From CAG-1138 sp964495385 (lineage in GTDB: Bacteria > Bacillota > Clostridia > Christensenellales > CAG-917): a DNA stretch of 8,418 bases. The position numbers were made by a program, and so were the translations under genes. Below the pieces are notes generated by a model. That model was not told where the DNA came from and made no database searches. It worked only from the letters and a program-made list of their open reading frames with translations. Each line of letters opens with the position of its first letter. The first letter of the stretch is position 1. Positions 1 through 6,580 of the stretch are shown here, piece by piece. The stretch is taken from positions 1-8,418 of the forward strand of contig CAZBVO010000029.1 of the NCBI GenBank assembly GCA_964495385.1. The letters are read 5' to 3'.

Positions 1-10
1 ACACAAAATC

Positions 11-40
11 AAAAGCGAGAGTGTTTCCACTCTCGCTTTT
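11..40 (-). terminator. Intrinsic terminator closing the gene cluster
   Basis: A perfect 13-base-pair stem (arm AAAAGCGAGAGTG) with a GAAA loop on the minus strand is followed by TTTT within the stem and then GATTTTGTGT. Leading A-run, G/C-rich stem centre and trailing T-run are the hallmarks of a factor-independent terminator. It lies 45 bases after the stop codon of the large lipoprotein. The plus strand also ends in a T-run (CTTTTTGTTGTTT), so it could work in both directions and serve a converging gene left of the window. Confidence 0.88.
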
Positions 41-61
41 TGTTGTTTAGGTTTTTGTTTG

Positions 62-78
62 TTGAAACGCTGTTTCAA
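62..78 (-). other. Short hairpin just after the last stop codon
   Basis: On the minus strand TTGAAAC-AGC-GTTTCAA forms a seven-base-pair stem with a three-base loop, starting six bases after the stop codon of the large lipoprotein. It is followed by A-rich rather than T-rich sequence, so it is not a terminator by itself. It may protect the mRNA 3' end or work together with the stronger hairpin downstream. Confidence 0.5.
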
Positions 79-84
79 AAACAA

Positions 85-3000
85 TTATTCTACGGTGACG
101 TCGATGCTCTTTATGTAAAGTGCTTTAGACGTTTCAGGTTGAGTCAAAACGATTTTGATTTCACCGGTTGCTGCCGCATCCAAAGTGAAAGTGTAATCGG
201 TTGCCGTGGTCGTAAGAGTGGTCTCTTTGCCGACAAGAGTGTCGCCAACGTAAACTTTAACGGTAGCTGTTGCTTGGCTTGCCGTGGAAAGGTTCAATTT
301 GATGCTCTTTACGGACGTAAAGCTGTCGCTCGTCAAAGTAGCTTCACGGGACGGATCGGCTTTACTGCCGATTTGAACGCCTTTGGCAGTATTGGAATCC
401 CAACCATAGTAAGCAGTGCCGGTGGTTACGTTCCATTCAGCGCCGGACCAAGTGTTCAAGCCGGTTTTGATTTCGCCACTCTTGAAAGTGTGGGTATAGT
501 TGGTGCTGACAACAGCTTTTGCCTTAACTACAACGGTGAAATCTTGGTGAGCTTCGCCGATGGTTGCGGTGAGGACTACGGTTGCATCTTCTGCTCCGCG
601 GGTAACTTTGGCGGTGTTGCCTTCCAAAGCGATTGCGGTGCCTTCCTTAATGGCCCAAGTTGCGGTTGCTGCAAGGTCAAAGTCTGCGCTAACTTGGGTC
701 GGAACTTTGATTTCGGCCAAAAGTTCTTCGTCGGTTTTTTGAACAGGAGCTTCGTCTTTGACGAAATCCTTGTTGCCAAACTGACCTACAAACTGAGAAA
801 CACCCACGTTGGCTGCCTTGTCGCCGCTGATATAGCTGGTTGCGCTTGCACTAATAGTGTTGAAGTTGTTATAAGTGCCAAGATAGTATGCTGTGCCTTC
901 TATAGTCATTGTGAAAACTTTAAGATCAGCATCCCATACCCAGTTGGTTGTTGCGGTGTCTGCAAGATGCGGACGGATTTTGTTGTTGGTGTTTTTGTAG
1001 ATTTCAAGATACTTTTCGCCAACTTTGATGGTGTATTCGTCTTTGTCTGCAACTTTTGCAATTACCACGTCTGCTGCTTTGGCTGCTTTTTCGGTGGTGG
1101 TCAAGAATTCACTGCTGTTGATTCCGCCATCGAAGTACAACTGTTGACCAAGGGTTGCTTGATAAAGTGCAAATTTGTAAGTTCCTTCCTTTGCTTCTTC
1201 AATGCCTTGGAAAGCAACTTCTTTCAATTCAAGAGTAGCAAATTCAGCAACAAACTGAGAAACACCTACATTGGCTGCTTTGTCGCCACTGATATAGCTG
1301 GTTGCGCTTGCACTAATAGTGTTGAAGTTGTTATAAGTGCCAAGATAGTATGCTGTGCCTTCTATAGTCATTGTGAAAACTTTAAGATCAGCATCCCATA
1401 CCCAGTTGGTTGTTGCGGTGTCTGCAAGATGCGGACGGATTTTGTTGTTGGTGTTTTTGTAGATTTCAAGATACTTTTCGCCAACTTTGATGGTGTATTC
1501 GTCTTTGTCTGCAACTTTTGCAATTACCACGTCTGCTGCTTTGGCTGCTTTTTCGGTGGTGGTCAAGAATTCACTGCTGTTGATTCCGCCATCGAAGTAC
1601 AACTGTTGACCAAGGGTTGTTTGATAAAGTGTAAGTTTGTAAGTTCCTTCGGCAACGTCTGCCATTGCAACCGGCGCATAATCCGCTTCAACAAGAGTAG
1701 CAAATTCAGCAACAAACTGAGAAACACCCACGTTGGCTGCTTTGTCACCGCTGATATAGCTGGTTGCGCTTGCACTAATAGTGTTGAAGTTGTTATAAGT
1801 GCCAAGATAGTATGCTGTGCCTTCTATAGTCATTGTGAAAACTTTAAGATCAGCATCCCATACCCAGTTGGTTGTTGCGGTGTCTGCAAGATGCGGACGG
1901 ATTTTGTTGTTGGTGTTTTTGTAGATTTCAAGATACTTTTCGCCAACTTTGATGGTGTATTCGTCTTTGTCTGCAACTTTTGCAATTACCACGTCTGCTG
2001 CTTTGGCTGCTTTTTCGGTGGTGGTCAAGAATTCACTGCTGTTGATTCCGCCATCGAAGTACAACTGTTGACCAAGGGTTGTTTGATAAAGTGTAAGTTT
2101 GTAAGTTCCTTCGGCAACGTCTGTCATTGCAACCGGGAGATATTCCTGAGTGGTGGCTGCATCGATTGCAACGGTGAATTCCCTAGTATCGGTAGCTTCG
2201 CCACGGGTGAGGGTTGCGATGAGTTTTACGGTTTGAGCTTCAGGTTGAAGTTCGACAACGAGGTGACCGTCAGCAACGGAAACGCCGGTGTATTCTTTAT
2301 CGAGAGCCCAAGAAATTACAACGTCGGTGTAAGCAGCGCCTGCGGTTTGCAGTTCGTACTTGCCGTCGTAGCCGATGGTGGTTTCGAAGGAAACGGATTC
2401 CTTTTCAAAAGCAACAGCTTCTGCGTCAGAAAGTTGCGGCAACGAAAGGTTGGTGAACGGAGTGCCGCTGATCGGGGTCAGATAGAATTTGCCGTCATAG
2501 AGGCAGATGAGGCCGGTAACGTCGCCGGTTTTGCCGAAGTTCTCAGCAAAGCCTGCTTTGAAAGCGGAGATTTCTGCTGCGGTGAGCGGGCAGGTGGAAG
2601 AAGAAATACGAACGTAAGTCTTTTTGCCTGCGAGTTCGAAATAGTAGTAGCTGCCGTCGGAGCCGCCGTTTTCTTTAACGGTAACGCCCTTAACGGTAAC
2701 AACGGTGGATTGTTTGCTTACCAATGCTTCGGCGCTGAGGTCGGTTGCGTTGGTGAAGATTTCGGTGTAATCGGCCGGGGTAACGGTTGTGATGTTGCTG
2801 TCGATGATTTCGACGCCTGCATCTTTAACTTCGTGAGTGCCGCTGTAGAGGTCTTTTTCGCCTGCTGCGCGAACAGTCATACCGACTTGGAGGCCCAAAG
2901 TTTCCGGAGTGGTGCCTTCAACCATGCCATAGATATAGTAGCCGCCGTCAGAATCTTGCATATAGAATCCGTTTACGGTGTTGCCGCGATCTTTGGAAAC

Positions 3001-3474
3001 GATAGCGGTTACAACGCCCTTAACAACAACGGTGGATCCGTCCTCTGCTGCGATGTATTCAGCGTAGGTCAGTTCCTTAAACATAGGGATTTTGTGGTTG
3101 AAAGTAACAGTAACGGTGTTGCCGTCTGCGTCTTCGATGGTAGCGGTCAAGGTGTAGCTGACGTCTTCGGTAGCCTTTTCGTTTACGTCGACGGTGACGG
3201 TGTTGGCGTCTTTCGTAACAACTTTAACGTCATCGGAGTGGCCTTCGGTTGTAACGCTGGCCGTCCAGGTGATAGGATATCTGGTTCCGTTGATGACAAC
3301 TGCCGCAACTCTGTCGAAGTCTGCAGGGGTGTTGCTGCCGTCCTTATCTCTGTATTGAGCATAGAGATAATCCTTAGCATCCTGCAATCCTTGTGGCACT
3401 TTGTTGCATGCAGCTATGCAGCCGACGCACAAAACAACCAACAGAATCAAAGCAAGAATCTTTGTCTTTTTCAT
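85..3474 (-). CDS. Large modular surface lipoprotein with Ig-like, OB-like and three tandem repeat modules
   Basis: This 1129-residue protein should be exported and lipid-anchored at Cys23 (CIAAC). I recognise no catalytic motif, so a binding, adhesion or scaffold role is the best inference. Domains in order: about 48-130, an Ig-like region of the atrophied bacterial Ig type (ITWTAS, VSYTLTATI, VTFNHKI); about 131-226, an OB-like domain (VVVKGVVTAI, FYMQDSDGGYYIYG, GMTVRAAGE); about 235-340, a second OB-like region (VVTVKGVTV, DVTGLICLYDGKFYL); about 346-438, an Ig-like region; 455-899, three copies of a roughly 140-residue beta-rich module at an exact 154-residue spacing; about 910-987, another Ig-like region; about 990-1129, a beta-sandwich, carbohydrate-binding-like C-terminal domain ending IKSIDVTVE. 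The ATG at 3472-3474 has AAGGAGAG five bases upstream. It lies 132 structured bases after the nuclease gene and ends before two hairpins. The OB-like domains resemble those of the neighbouring nuclease-like protein and of YhcR-type nucleases, hinting at nucleic-acid contact. Domain names are by eye and boundaries approximate. Confidence 0.85.
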   Translation of the reverse strand: MKKTKILALILLVVLCVGCIAACNKVPQGLQDAKDYLYAQYRDKDGSNTPADFDRVAAVVINGTRYPITWTASVTTEGHSDDVKVVTKDANTVTVDVNEKATEDVSYTLTATIEDADGNTVTVTFNHKIPMFKELTYAEYIAAEDGSTVVVKGVVTAIVSKDRGNTVNGFYMQDSDGGYYIYGMVEGTTPETLGLQVGMTVRAAGEKDLYSGTHEVKDAGVEIIDSNITTVTPADYTEIFTNATDLSAEALVSKQSTVVTVKGVTVKENGGSDGSYYYFELAGKKTYVRISSSTCPLTAAEISAFKAGFAENFGKTGDVTGLICLYDGKFYLTPISGTPFTNLSLPQLSDAEAVAFEKESVSFETTIGYDGKYELQTAGAAYTDVVISWALDKEYTGVSVADGHLVVELQPEAQTVKLIATLTRGEATDTREFTVAIDAATTQEYLPVAMTDVAEGTYKLTLYQTTLGQQLYFDGGINSSEFLTTTEKAAKAADVVIAKVADKDEYTIKVGEKYLEIYKNTNNKIRPHLADTATTNWVWDADLKVFTMTIEGTAYYLGTYNNFNTISASATSYISGDKAANVGVSQFVAEFATLVEADYAPVAMADVAEGTYKLTLYQTTLGQQLYFDGGINSSEFLTTTEKAAKAADVVIAKVADKDEYTIKVGEKYLEIYKNTNNKIRPHLADTATTNWVWDADLKVFTMTIEGTAYYLGTYNNFNTISASATSYISGDKAANVGVSQFVAEFATLELKEVAFQGIEEAKEGTYKFALYQATLGQQLYFDGGINSSEFLTTTEKAAKAADVVIAKVADKDEYTIKVGEKYLEIYKNTNNKIRPHLADTATTNWVWDADLKVFTMTIEGTAYYLGTYNNFNTISASATSYISGDKAANVGVSQFVGQFGNKDFVKDEAPVQKTDEELLAEIKVPTQVSADFDLAATATWAIKEGTAIALEGNTAKVTRGAEDATVVLTATIGEAHQDFTVVVKAKAVVSTNYTHTFKSGEIKTGLNTWSGAEWNVTTGTAYYGWDSNTAKGVQIGSKADPSREATLTSDSFTSVKSIKLNLSTASQATATVKVYVGDTLVGKETTLTTTATDYTFTLDAAATGEIKIVLTQPETSKALYIKSIDVTVE
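778..1188 (-). repeat. Tandem module, copy 3 (residues 763-899)
   Basis: Copy 3 lies exactly 462 bases from copy 2, with an identical core at 827-1157. Its edges differ most: it starts EGTYKFALYQATLG and ends SQFVGQFG. The linker before it, ELKEVAFQGIEEAK, is unrelated to the linker before copy 2. Divergence confined to the edges marks it as the terminal unit, less involved in exchange at its flanks. Confidence 0.93.
1231..1650 (-). repeat. Tandem module, copy 2 (residues 609-748)
   Basis: Copy 2 lies exactly 462 bases from copy 1. It shares with copy 1 the flanking start VAEGTYKLTLYQTTLG and the end VAEFATL, and its core (1289-1619) is base-identical to the other two. The 14-residue linker before it, VEADYAPVAMADVA, is only partly like the one before copy 1. 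Confidence 0.93.
1693..2112 (-). repeat. Tandem module, copy 1 (residues 455-594)
   Basis: This is the first of three in-frame modules. It starts EGTYKLTLYQTTLGQQLYFD and ends SQFVAEFATL. Its bases 1751-2081 are, by eye, identical to the cores of copies 2 and 3. The pattern of short aromatic strands (EGTYK, KYLEIY, WVWDADLKVF, AYYLGTYN) suggests an all-beta fold, possibly a beta-trefoil. I cannot assign it to a named family. Confidence 0.93.
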
Positions 3475-3514
3475 TGTTTCTCTCCTTAAAATATTTTTAT
3501 TGTTTTAAATCACA

Positions 3515-3598
3515 GCGGGCTATGCCTCGCCGAAATTTCGTAATTACCGTGCCAATCGGCACAAACGACCTTTATCCCCGACGAAAATCGGAGATAAA
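3515..3598 (-). other. Cluster of four inverted repeats in the 132-base gap before the large lipoprotein gene
   Basis: This gap (3475-3606) contains no gene. Read on the minus strand it holds, in order: an 11-base-pair hairpin at 3571-3598 (arms TTTATCTCCGA and TCGGGGATAAA, loop of six, one U-G pair); a five-base-pair hairpin GTGCC-GATT-GGCAC at 3549-3562; the perfect palindrome CGAAATTTCG at 3531-3540; and a G/C-rich hairpin with one bulged A, GCGAGGC-ATA-GCCCGC, at 3515-3530. None is followed by a clear T-run on the minus strand, so a standard intrinsic terminator is not supported. Attenuation, RNA processing, or an operator for the downstream gene are possible. An A/T-rich leader follows, with a strong AAGGAGAG at 3480-3487 that serves the large lipoprotein. 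Confidence 0.5.
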
Positions 3599-3606
3599 CT
3601 GCCTTT

Positions 3607-5040
3607 TTAGTCCACTACCTCGATGTCGGAGGTGCGGAAAACTTTGATTTGATACTTTCCGTTGAAGCAATCCACAATACCTTTGACGTTGATGGTTTTA
3701 CCCCTGAAATCGGCTTCCGTAAGCAGCTGATCGTTTTCGTCATACAGCGGGACGGTGCGAACGGAAACGGTTTTGCCGTCGATTTCGCAAGTAAAGGTCA
3801 TTGCCCCGTCATTTGAAGAATCCTCGTTGTCGGTTGTGTAAATGCTCTTAATTTTGAGGCCGTTAAGCGAAGCGGACGTCGACAGCGCAAGTTCTGCGTA
3901 GTCCATCGGAACGACTTCAGTGCGTTCTTCACCGGTTTCAGCATCGATAGTTTCCTTTTCGATGTTTACCTTTCCGTTGATAAATTCGTCAGGATCGAGC
4001 TGGCGGTATTCAACGGTGTTGTTTCTGGAAACAAGCTGCACAGTGTTCGGATTGGTTTTGTCGTACGCATCGTACGTAACGTCGGAAATTTGATAGGAAT
4101 CTCCTGTTTCGTAGTACTGCACGGTTCCGACCATCCTTACTCGGCATCCCGGTTTGATTATGCTTACGCCGTTAAAATTGAACCCGTAGTAAACGTAAAT
4201 TCCGTAATACATATCGGTTTCGAAATCGTAATCCTCGAGGTAAACACCGTGATTGTACAACAAAATGCTGGTGCCTTCGAAGGCAACCTTTTTGCCGTTG
4301 TAGCTTTCGATATTGGTGCGAAGTTCCTTAAGGGTAAGTTCGATTGCTTCGCCGCGATAAACTTCAGGGTCTGCCACGCCGGAGTAAACGTACTTTTTCA
4401 AGGTTTCGGCCTGTCTAAGGGCCTTCATGCAGGTTTCGCCGTAGCGGTTGTTTGCCGTGTTGGAAGCACGAGCCAAACCTTCCTGCAAAATTTCGAGGTT
4501 AAGATTGCGATATTCGCCGTCGGCAGAGGTTTTGTACCAAACCCACACGAGGTGTCTGCTGCCGGTGGAGTCCAAATTCCAGTTTCCGTCATCCGATTCG
4601 AGGATTATCGACACGGCCGATTGAAGCTTTGCCTTGGTAAAACGGGATGCGGTGTGGCCGTAATCTTCGATTTTACCAGTCGATTCAGGAGTGTTGATTG
4701 CAAGATATCTCGCCTTCAAAATGCCCGAAGAAGAAACGGATTTGTCAACGTAAAAGTGAGTGGTGTCGCCGTCAACGTAGTTTTTGACGGTTGCACTCGC
4801 CTTTTTGCTGTCGGAACTCATGTCCAGCTTCAAGGAAGCGGCGTAATCGACAAACTGCTGTTGGCCGTTGTCATCGCCGTTGTCCTTTTCAACCGGTGCA
4901 CCGCAATTGTCGCAAACCCCGTCGGAGTTTGCGTCAACGTGCGAAGTGCAAGGCTGTTTGTCGTCGCCGCAAGCAGCGACAAACGACAATGCCAGACACA
5001 TCACCAACAGTATTGCTAACAGTTTAAGTGATTTTTTCAT
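3607..5040 (-). CDS. Surface lipoprotein with staphylococcal-nuclease-like domain and two OB-like domains
   Basis: This is a probable surface phosphodiesterase/nuclease, anchored through Cys24 of the lipobox FVAAC. Right after the anchor is a Cys/His/Asp-rich element (C31, H34, C43, C46, with DANSDG between). The nuclease-like domain spans about 82-220. YVDGDTTHF at 89-97 matches the metal-binding DGDT of staphylococcal nuclease. RYLAINTPES at 111-120 matches the RLLLVDTPET strand, keeping the catalytic Arg (R111) and Glu (E119) but with Asn116 in place of a calcium-binding Asp. R162 in SRHLVWVW is the likely second catalytic Arg, and LEILQEGLA matches the family's helix. Two beta-rich OB-like regions follow, near 235-325 and 385-477, each containing a V-x-G strand and ending in a Q-I strand; Bacillus YhcR-type extracellular nucleases also combine OB-like and nuclease domains. 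The start at 5038-5040 has a modest AAGG seven bases upstream. Only 37 bases separate it from the binding-protein gene, so it probably belongs to the transporter operon. Activity is likely but untested given the Asn change. Confidence 0.85.
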   Translation of the reverse strand: MKKSLKLLAILLVMCLALSFVAACGDDKQPCTSHVDANSDGVCDNCGAPVEKDNGDDNGQQQFVDYAASLKLDMSSDSKKASATVKNYVDGDTTHFYVDKSVSSSGILKARYLAINTPESTGKIEDYGHTASRFTKAKLQSAVSIILESDDGNWNLDSTGSRHLVWVWYKTSADGEYRNLNLEILQEGLARASNTANNRYGETCMKALRQAETLKKYVYSGVADPEVYRGEAIELTLKELRTNIESYNGKKVAFEGTSILLYNHGVYLEDYDFETDMYYGIYVYYGFNFNGVSIIKPGCRVRMVGTVQYYETGDSYQISDVTYDAYDKTNPNTVQLVSRNNTVEYRQLDPDEFINGKVNIEKETIDAETGEERTEVVPMDYAELALSTSASLNGLKIKSIYTTDNEDSSNDGAMTFTCEIDGKTVSVRTVPLYDENDQLLTEADFRGKTINVKGIVDCFNGKYQIKVFRTSDIEVVD

Positions 5041-5077
5041 TATTTTGCCTTAACGTTTGTTTTTGTCTACAAAGCAA

Positions 5078-6514
5078 TTAGCCCATGTATTTACATTCGT
5101 TGATTGCTTCTTTGAACAGTTTTTCAATTTCCTTGCTGCAGTCGTCGCCTTCCAAAATGAAGCAAGCGGTCATCAACGAACCAACCTGGTCACGAGCTGT
5201 GGAGCTGCCGTTGAATGCAGGAGATACGTAGTAAGCGTTGGCCTGTTCGAGGCAAACCTTGGTGCTGAGTGCGGCGATGAAGTCGTTGATATGTTCGCCG
5301 TCTTCGCGGTTTGCAGCGTCTACCTTGGAAATGTGAGTTTTGTATTTATCGGTTTCCTGAACGGATTTAAGGACAGGAACGTAGCCCGAAGCGATGGAGA
5401 AATCGGCTTGGAATTCGGCACTGGTGGTGAGGTATTTCACAAACAGCCAGCTTGCAACGACTTCCTGAGCGTTTTCTTTTTTGAAGATGCAGACACTCGG
5501 ACCTTGGGAGATAACTTTCGGGTTGGAAGCGTCAATCTGCGGAATGGAAGTGATGCCTACTTCAAACGGATAGTTGCCTTCATCGTCAACGTCCGGACGT
5601 TGGTGAGTTGCACCTGCGGAAGAACCGATGGACATATAGCTCCGGGTATCTTCTGCTCCGGTCTTTACAAACAAACCGCTGGTGTATGCGCCGTAAAGGG
5701 TTTGGGTGGTAACGTAACCTTTTTGATACCACTCGCGGAATCTGTTTACAAATTCTCTGTTGGTTTTGTTGTTGAACAGATATTTGTCACCGGTTGCGGA
5801 GGTATAATCCGAACCGAGCTGTTCGCACATGGTGATGAACCAGTTGGATTCGCTGTCATAGCCGAGAGGGATGCAAGTCGGATCGATTGCTTTGATTTTT
5901 TTGCAAACTTCTTCCATTTCGTCCCAAGTGGTAGGAACCGTGAGGTTGTTCGCGTCAAAGAATGTTTTGTTGTAGTACAAAACCTCGGTGGACTTAGAGA
6001 ACGGCAAGGTGTACATCAAACCGTCGCCGAATGCTCTGCCTTCCTCGTAGTAACCGGTAATGAAATCGGCTTTCTGTTCGGCAGTGAGACCGAGAGTTTC
6101 GGTGGTTCCGTCGGCACGGGTGGTTTCGATGGTGCTGTCGATGAGGTTGTCCAAAGTTGCAACTGCGCCTGCGGTGTTGTAAAGAGCAACGTGGTCAGGA
6201 TAGCAGTAAGCGATGTTTGGCTGGTTGCCTGCGGTGATTTCGGTGCTGATTTGACTTCTAACGTCGTCATAACCGCCAACCTGTTTGTGTTCGATGTGGA
6301 TTTTTGGATAAAGTTTGTTGAATTCGGCAATGTATTTATCCAAAACGGTCCTCAGGTTTTCACCCATGGTGTGATAAAACGTGATGGTTACCTCGCTTCC
6401 GTCGTAGCCGCCTTCCGGCACGTCGAAGTTAGGGATAGCTTTAGCCGAGCCGCATGCCGCAAAAGCAGGCACAAGCATAACCACAACAAGCATAACCGCT
6501 AAAAATTTCTTCAT
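5078..6514 (-). CDS. Extracellular solute-binding lipoprotein, family 1 (UgpB/MalE-like)
   Basis: This is the substrate-capturing subunit of the adjacent importer, tethered outside the membrane. The N-terminus has two lysines, a hydrophobic stretch and the lipobox AFAAC, so Cys21 should be lipidated. The mature protein starts with a polar linker, then the first domain strand (EVTITFYHTM, 41-50) and an amphipathic helix. The segment at 169-200, TLPFSKSTEVLYYNKTFFDA followed by a TTWDEM element, is the signature region of family-1 binding proteins and resembles UgpB-like members. A GYVPV element at 377-381 is also typical. At 478 residues it is of usual or slightly long size. The ATG at 6512-6514 has GGAGGAA ten bases upstream, a good site at slightly long spacing. 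The 66-base gap to the permease gene contains one hairpin. The ligand cannot be read from the sequence: a glycerol-phosphate-like or nucleic-acid-derived compound is suggested only by the resemblance to UgpB and by the nuclease neighbour, and a sugar remains possible. Confidence 0.93.
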   Translation of the reverse strand: MKKFLAVMLVVVMLVPAFAACGSAKAIPNFDVPEGGYDGSEVTITFYHTMGENLRTVLDKYIAEFNKLYPKIHIEHKQVGGYDDVRSQISTEITAGNQPNIAYCYPDHVALYNTAGAVATLDNLIDSTIETTRADGTTETLGLTAEQKADFITGYYEEGRAFGDGLMYTLPFSKSTEVLYYNKTFFDANNLTVPTTWDEMEEVCKKIKAIDPTCIPLGYDSESNWFITMCEQLGSDYTSATGDKYLFNNKTNREFVNRFREWYQKGYVTTQTLYGAYTSGLFVKTGAEDTRSYMSIGSSAGATHQRPDVDDEGNYPFEVGITSIPQIDASNPKVISQGPSVCIFKKENAQEVVASWLFVKYLTTSAEFQADFSIASGYVPVLKSVQETDKYKTHISKVDAANREDGEHINDFIAALSTKVCLEQANAYYVSPAFNGSSTARDQVGSLMTACFILEGDDCSKEIEKLFKEAINECKYMG

Positions 6515-6560
6515 AGCTTTTTGTTTCCTCCAATTTTATTGTTTTTTGATTTTATCTAAA

Positions 6561-6577
6561 TTTCGCACAAAGCGAAA
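6561..6577 (-). other. Small inverted repeat between permease and binding-protein genes
   Basis: On the minus strand the sequence is TTTCGC, a five-base loop, then GCGAAA, followed by TTTAGAT. The stem has six base pairs and starts four bases after the second permease's stop codon. The run of T after it is too short for a confident terminator. It may act as a leaky terminator, or as an RNA-stabilising or processing element separating low permease expression from higher binding-protein expression, as seen in other binding-protein operons. The function is inference; only the inverted repeat is seen. Confidence 0.45.
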
Positions 6578-6580
6578 ACT

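Noticed and set aside
778..2112. CRISPR array or mobile-element repeats
   Set aside because: Units are 462 bases, in frame, coding and contiguous. There are no short repeats with unique spacers, no terminal inverted repeats and no transposase.
40..3489. Plus-strand open frame of 1149 codons covering the whole large lipoprotein gene
   Set aside because: It is exactly in register with the minus-strand codons. It stays open because the real gene avoids TTA, CTA and TCA codons, whose complements are stops. The product is an implausible Cys/Phe/Gly-rich string, while the minus-strand product has a lipobox, a ribosome site and recognisable domains.
3475..3510. Promoter for the large lipoprotein gene in its A/T-rich leader
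   Set aside because: TATTTT and TAAAAA look like possible -10 boxes but have no -35 element at suitable spacing; in such A/T-rich sequence this is not evidence.
3571..3598. Intrinsic terminator after the nuclease-like gene
   Set aside because: The stem is good, but on the minus strand it is followed by GGTCGTTTGTGCC rather than a T-run. The T-rich side lies on the plus strand, where no gene ends.
4090..5019. Plus-strand open frame of 309 codons opposite the nuclease-like gene
   Set aside because: It is another in-register shadow with no plausible signal or domain.
5057..6502. Plus-strand open frame of 481 codons opposite the binding-protein gene
   Set aside because: This is the same in-register antisense effect. 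The minus strand encodes a clear family-1 binding lipoprotein.
6515..6560. Promoter for the binding-protein gene (TAAAAT as -10)
   Set aside because: The matching -35 position reads TTTCGC, which falls within the hairpin and is a poor match, so it is not supported.
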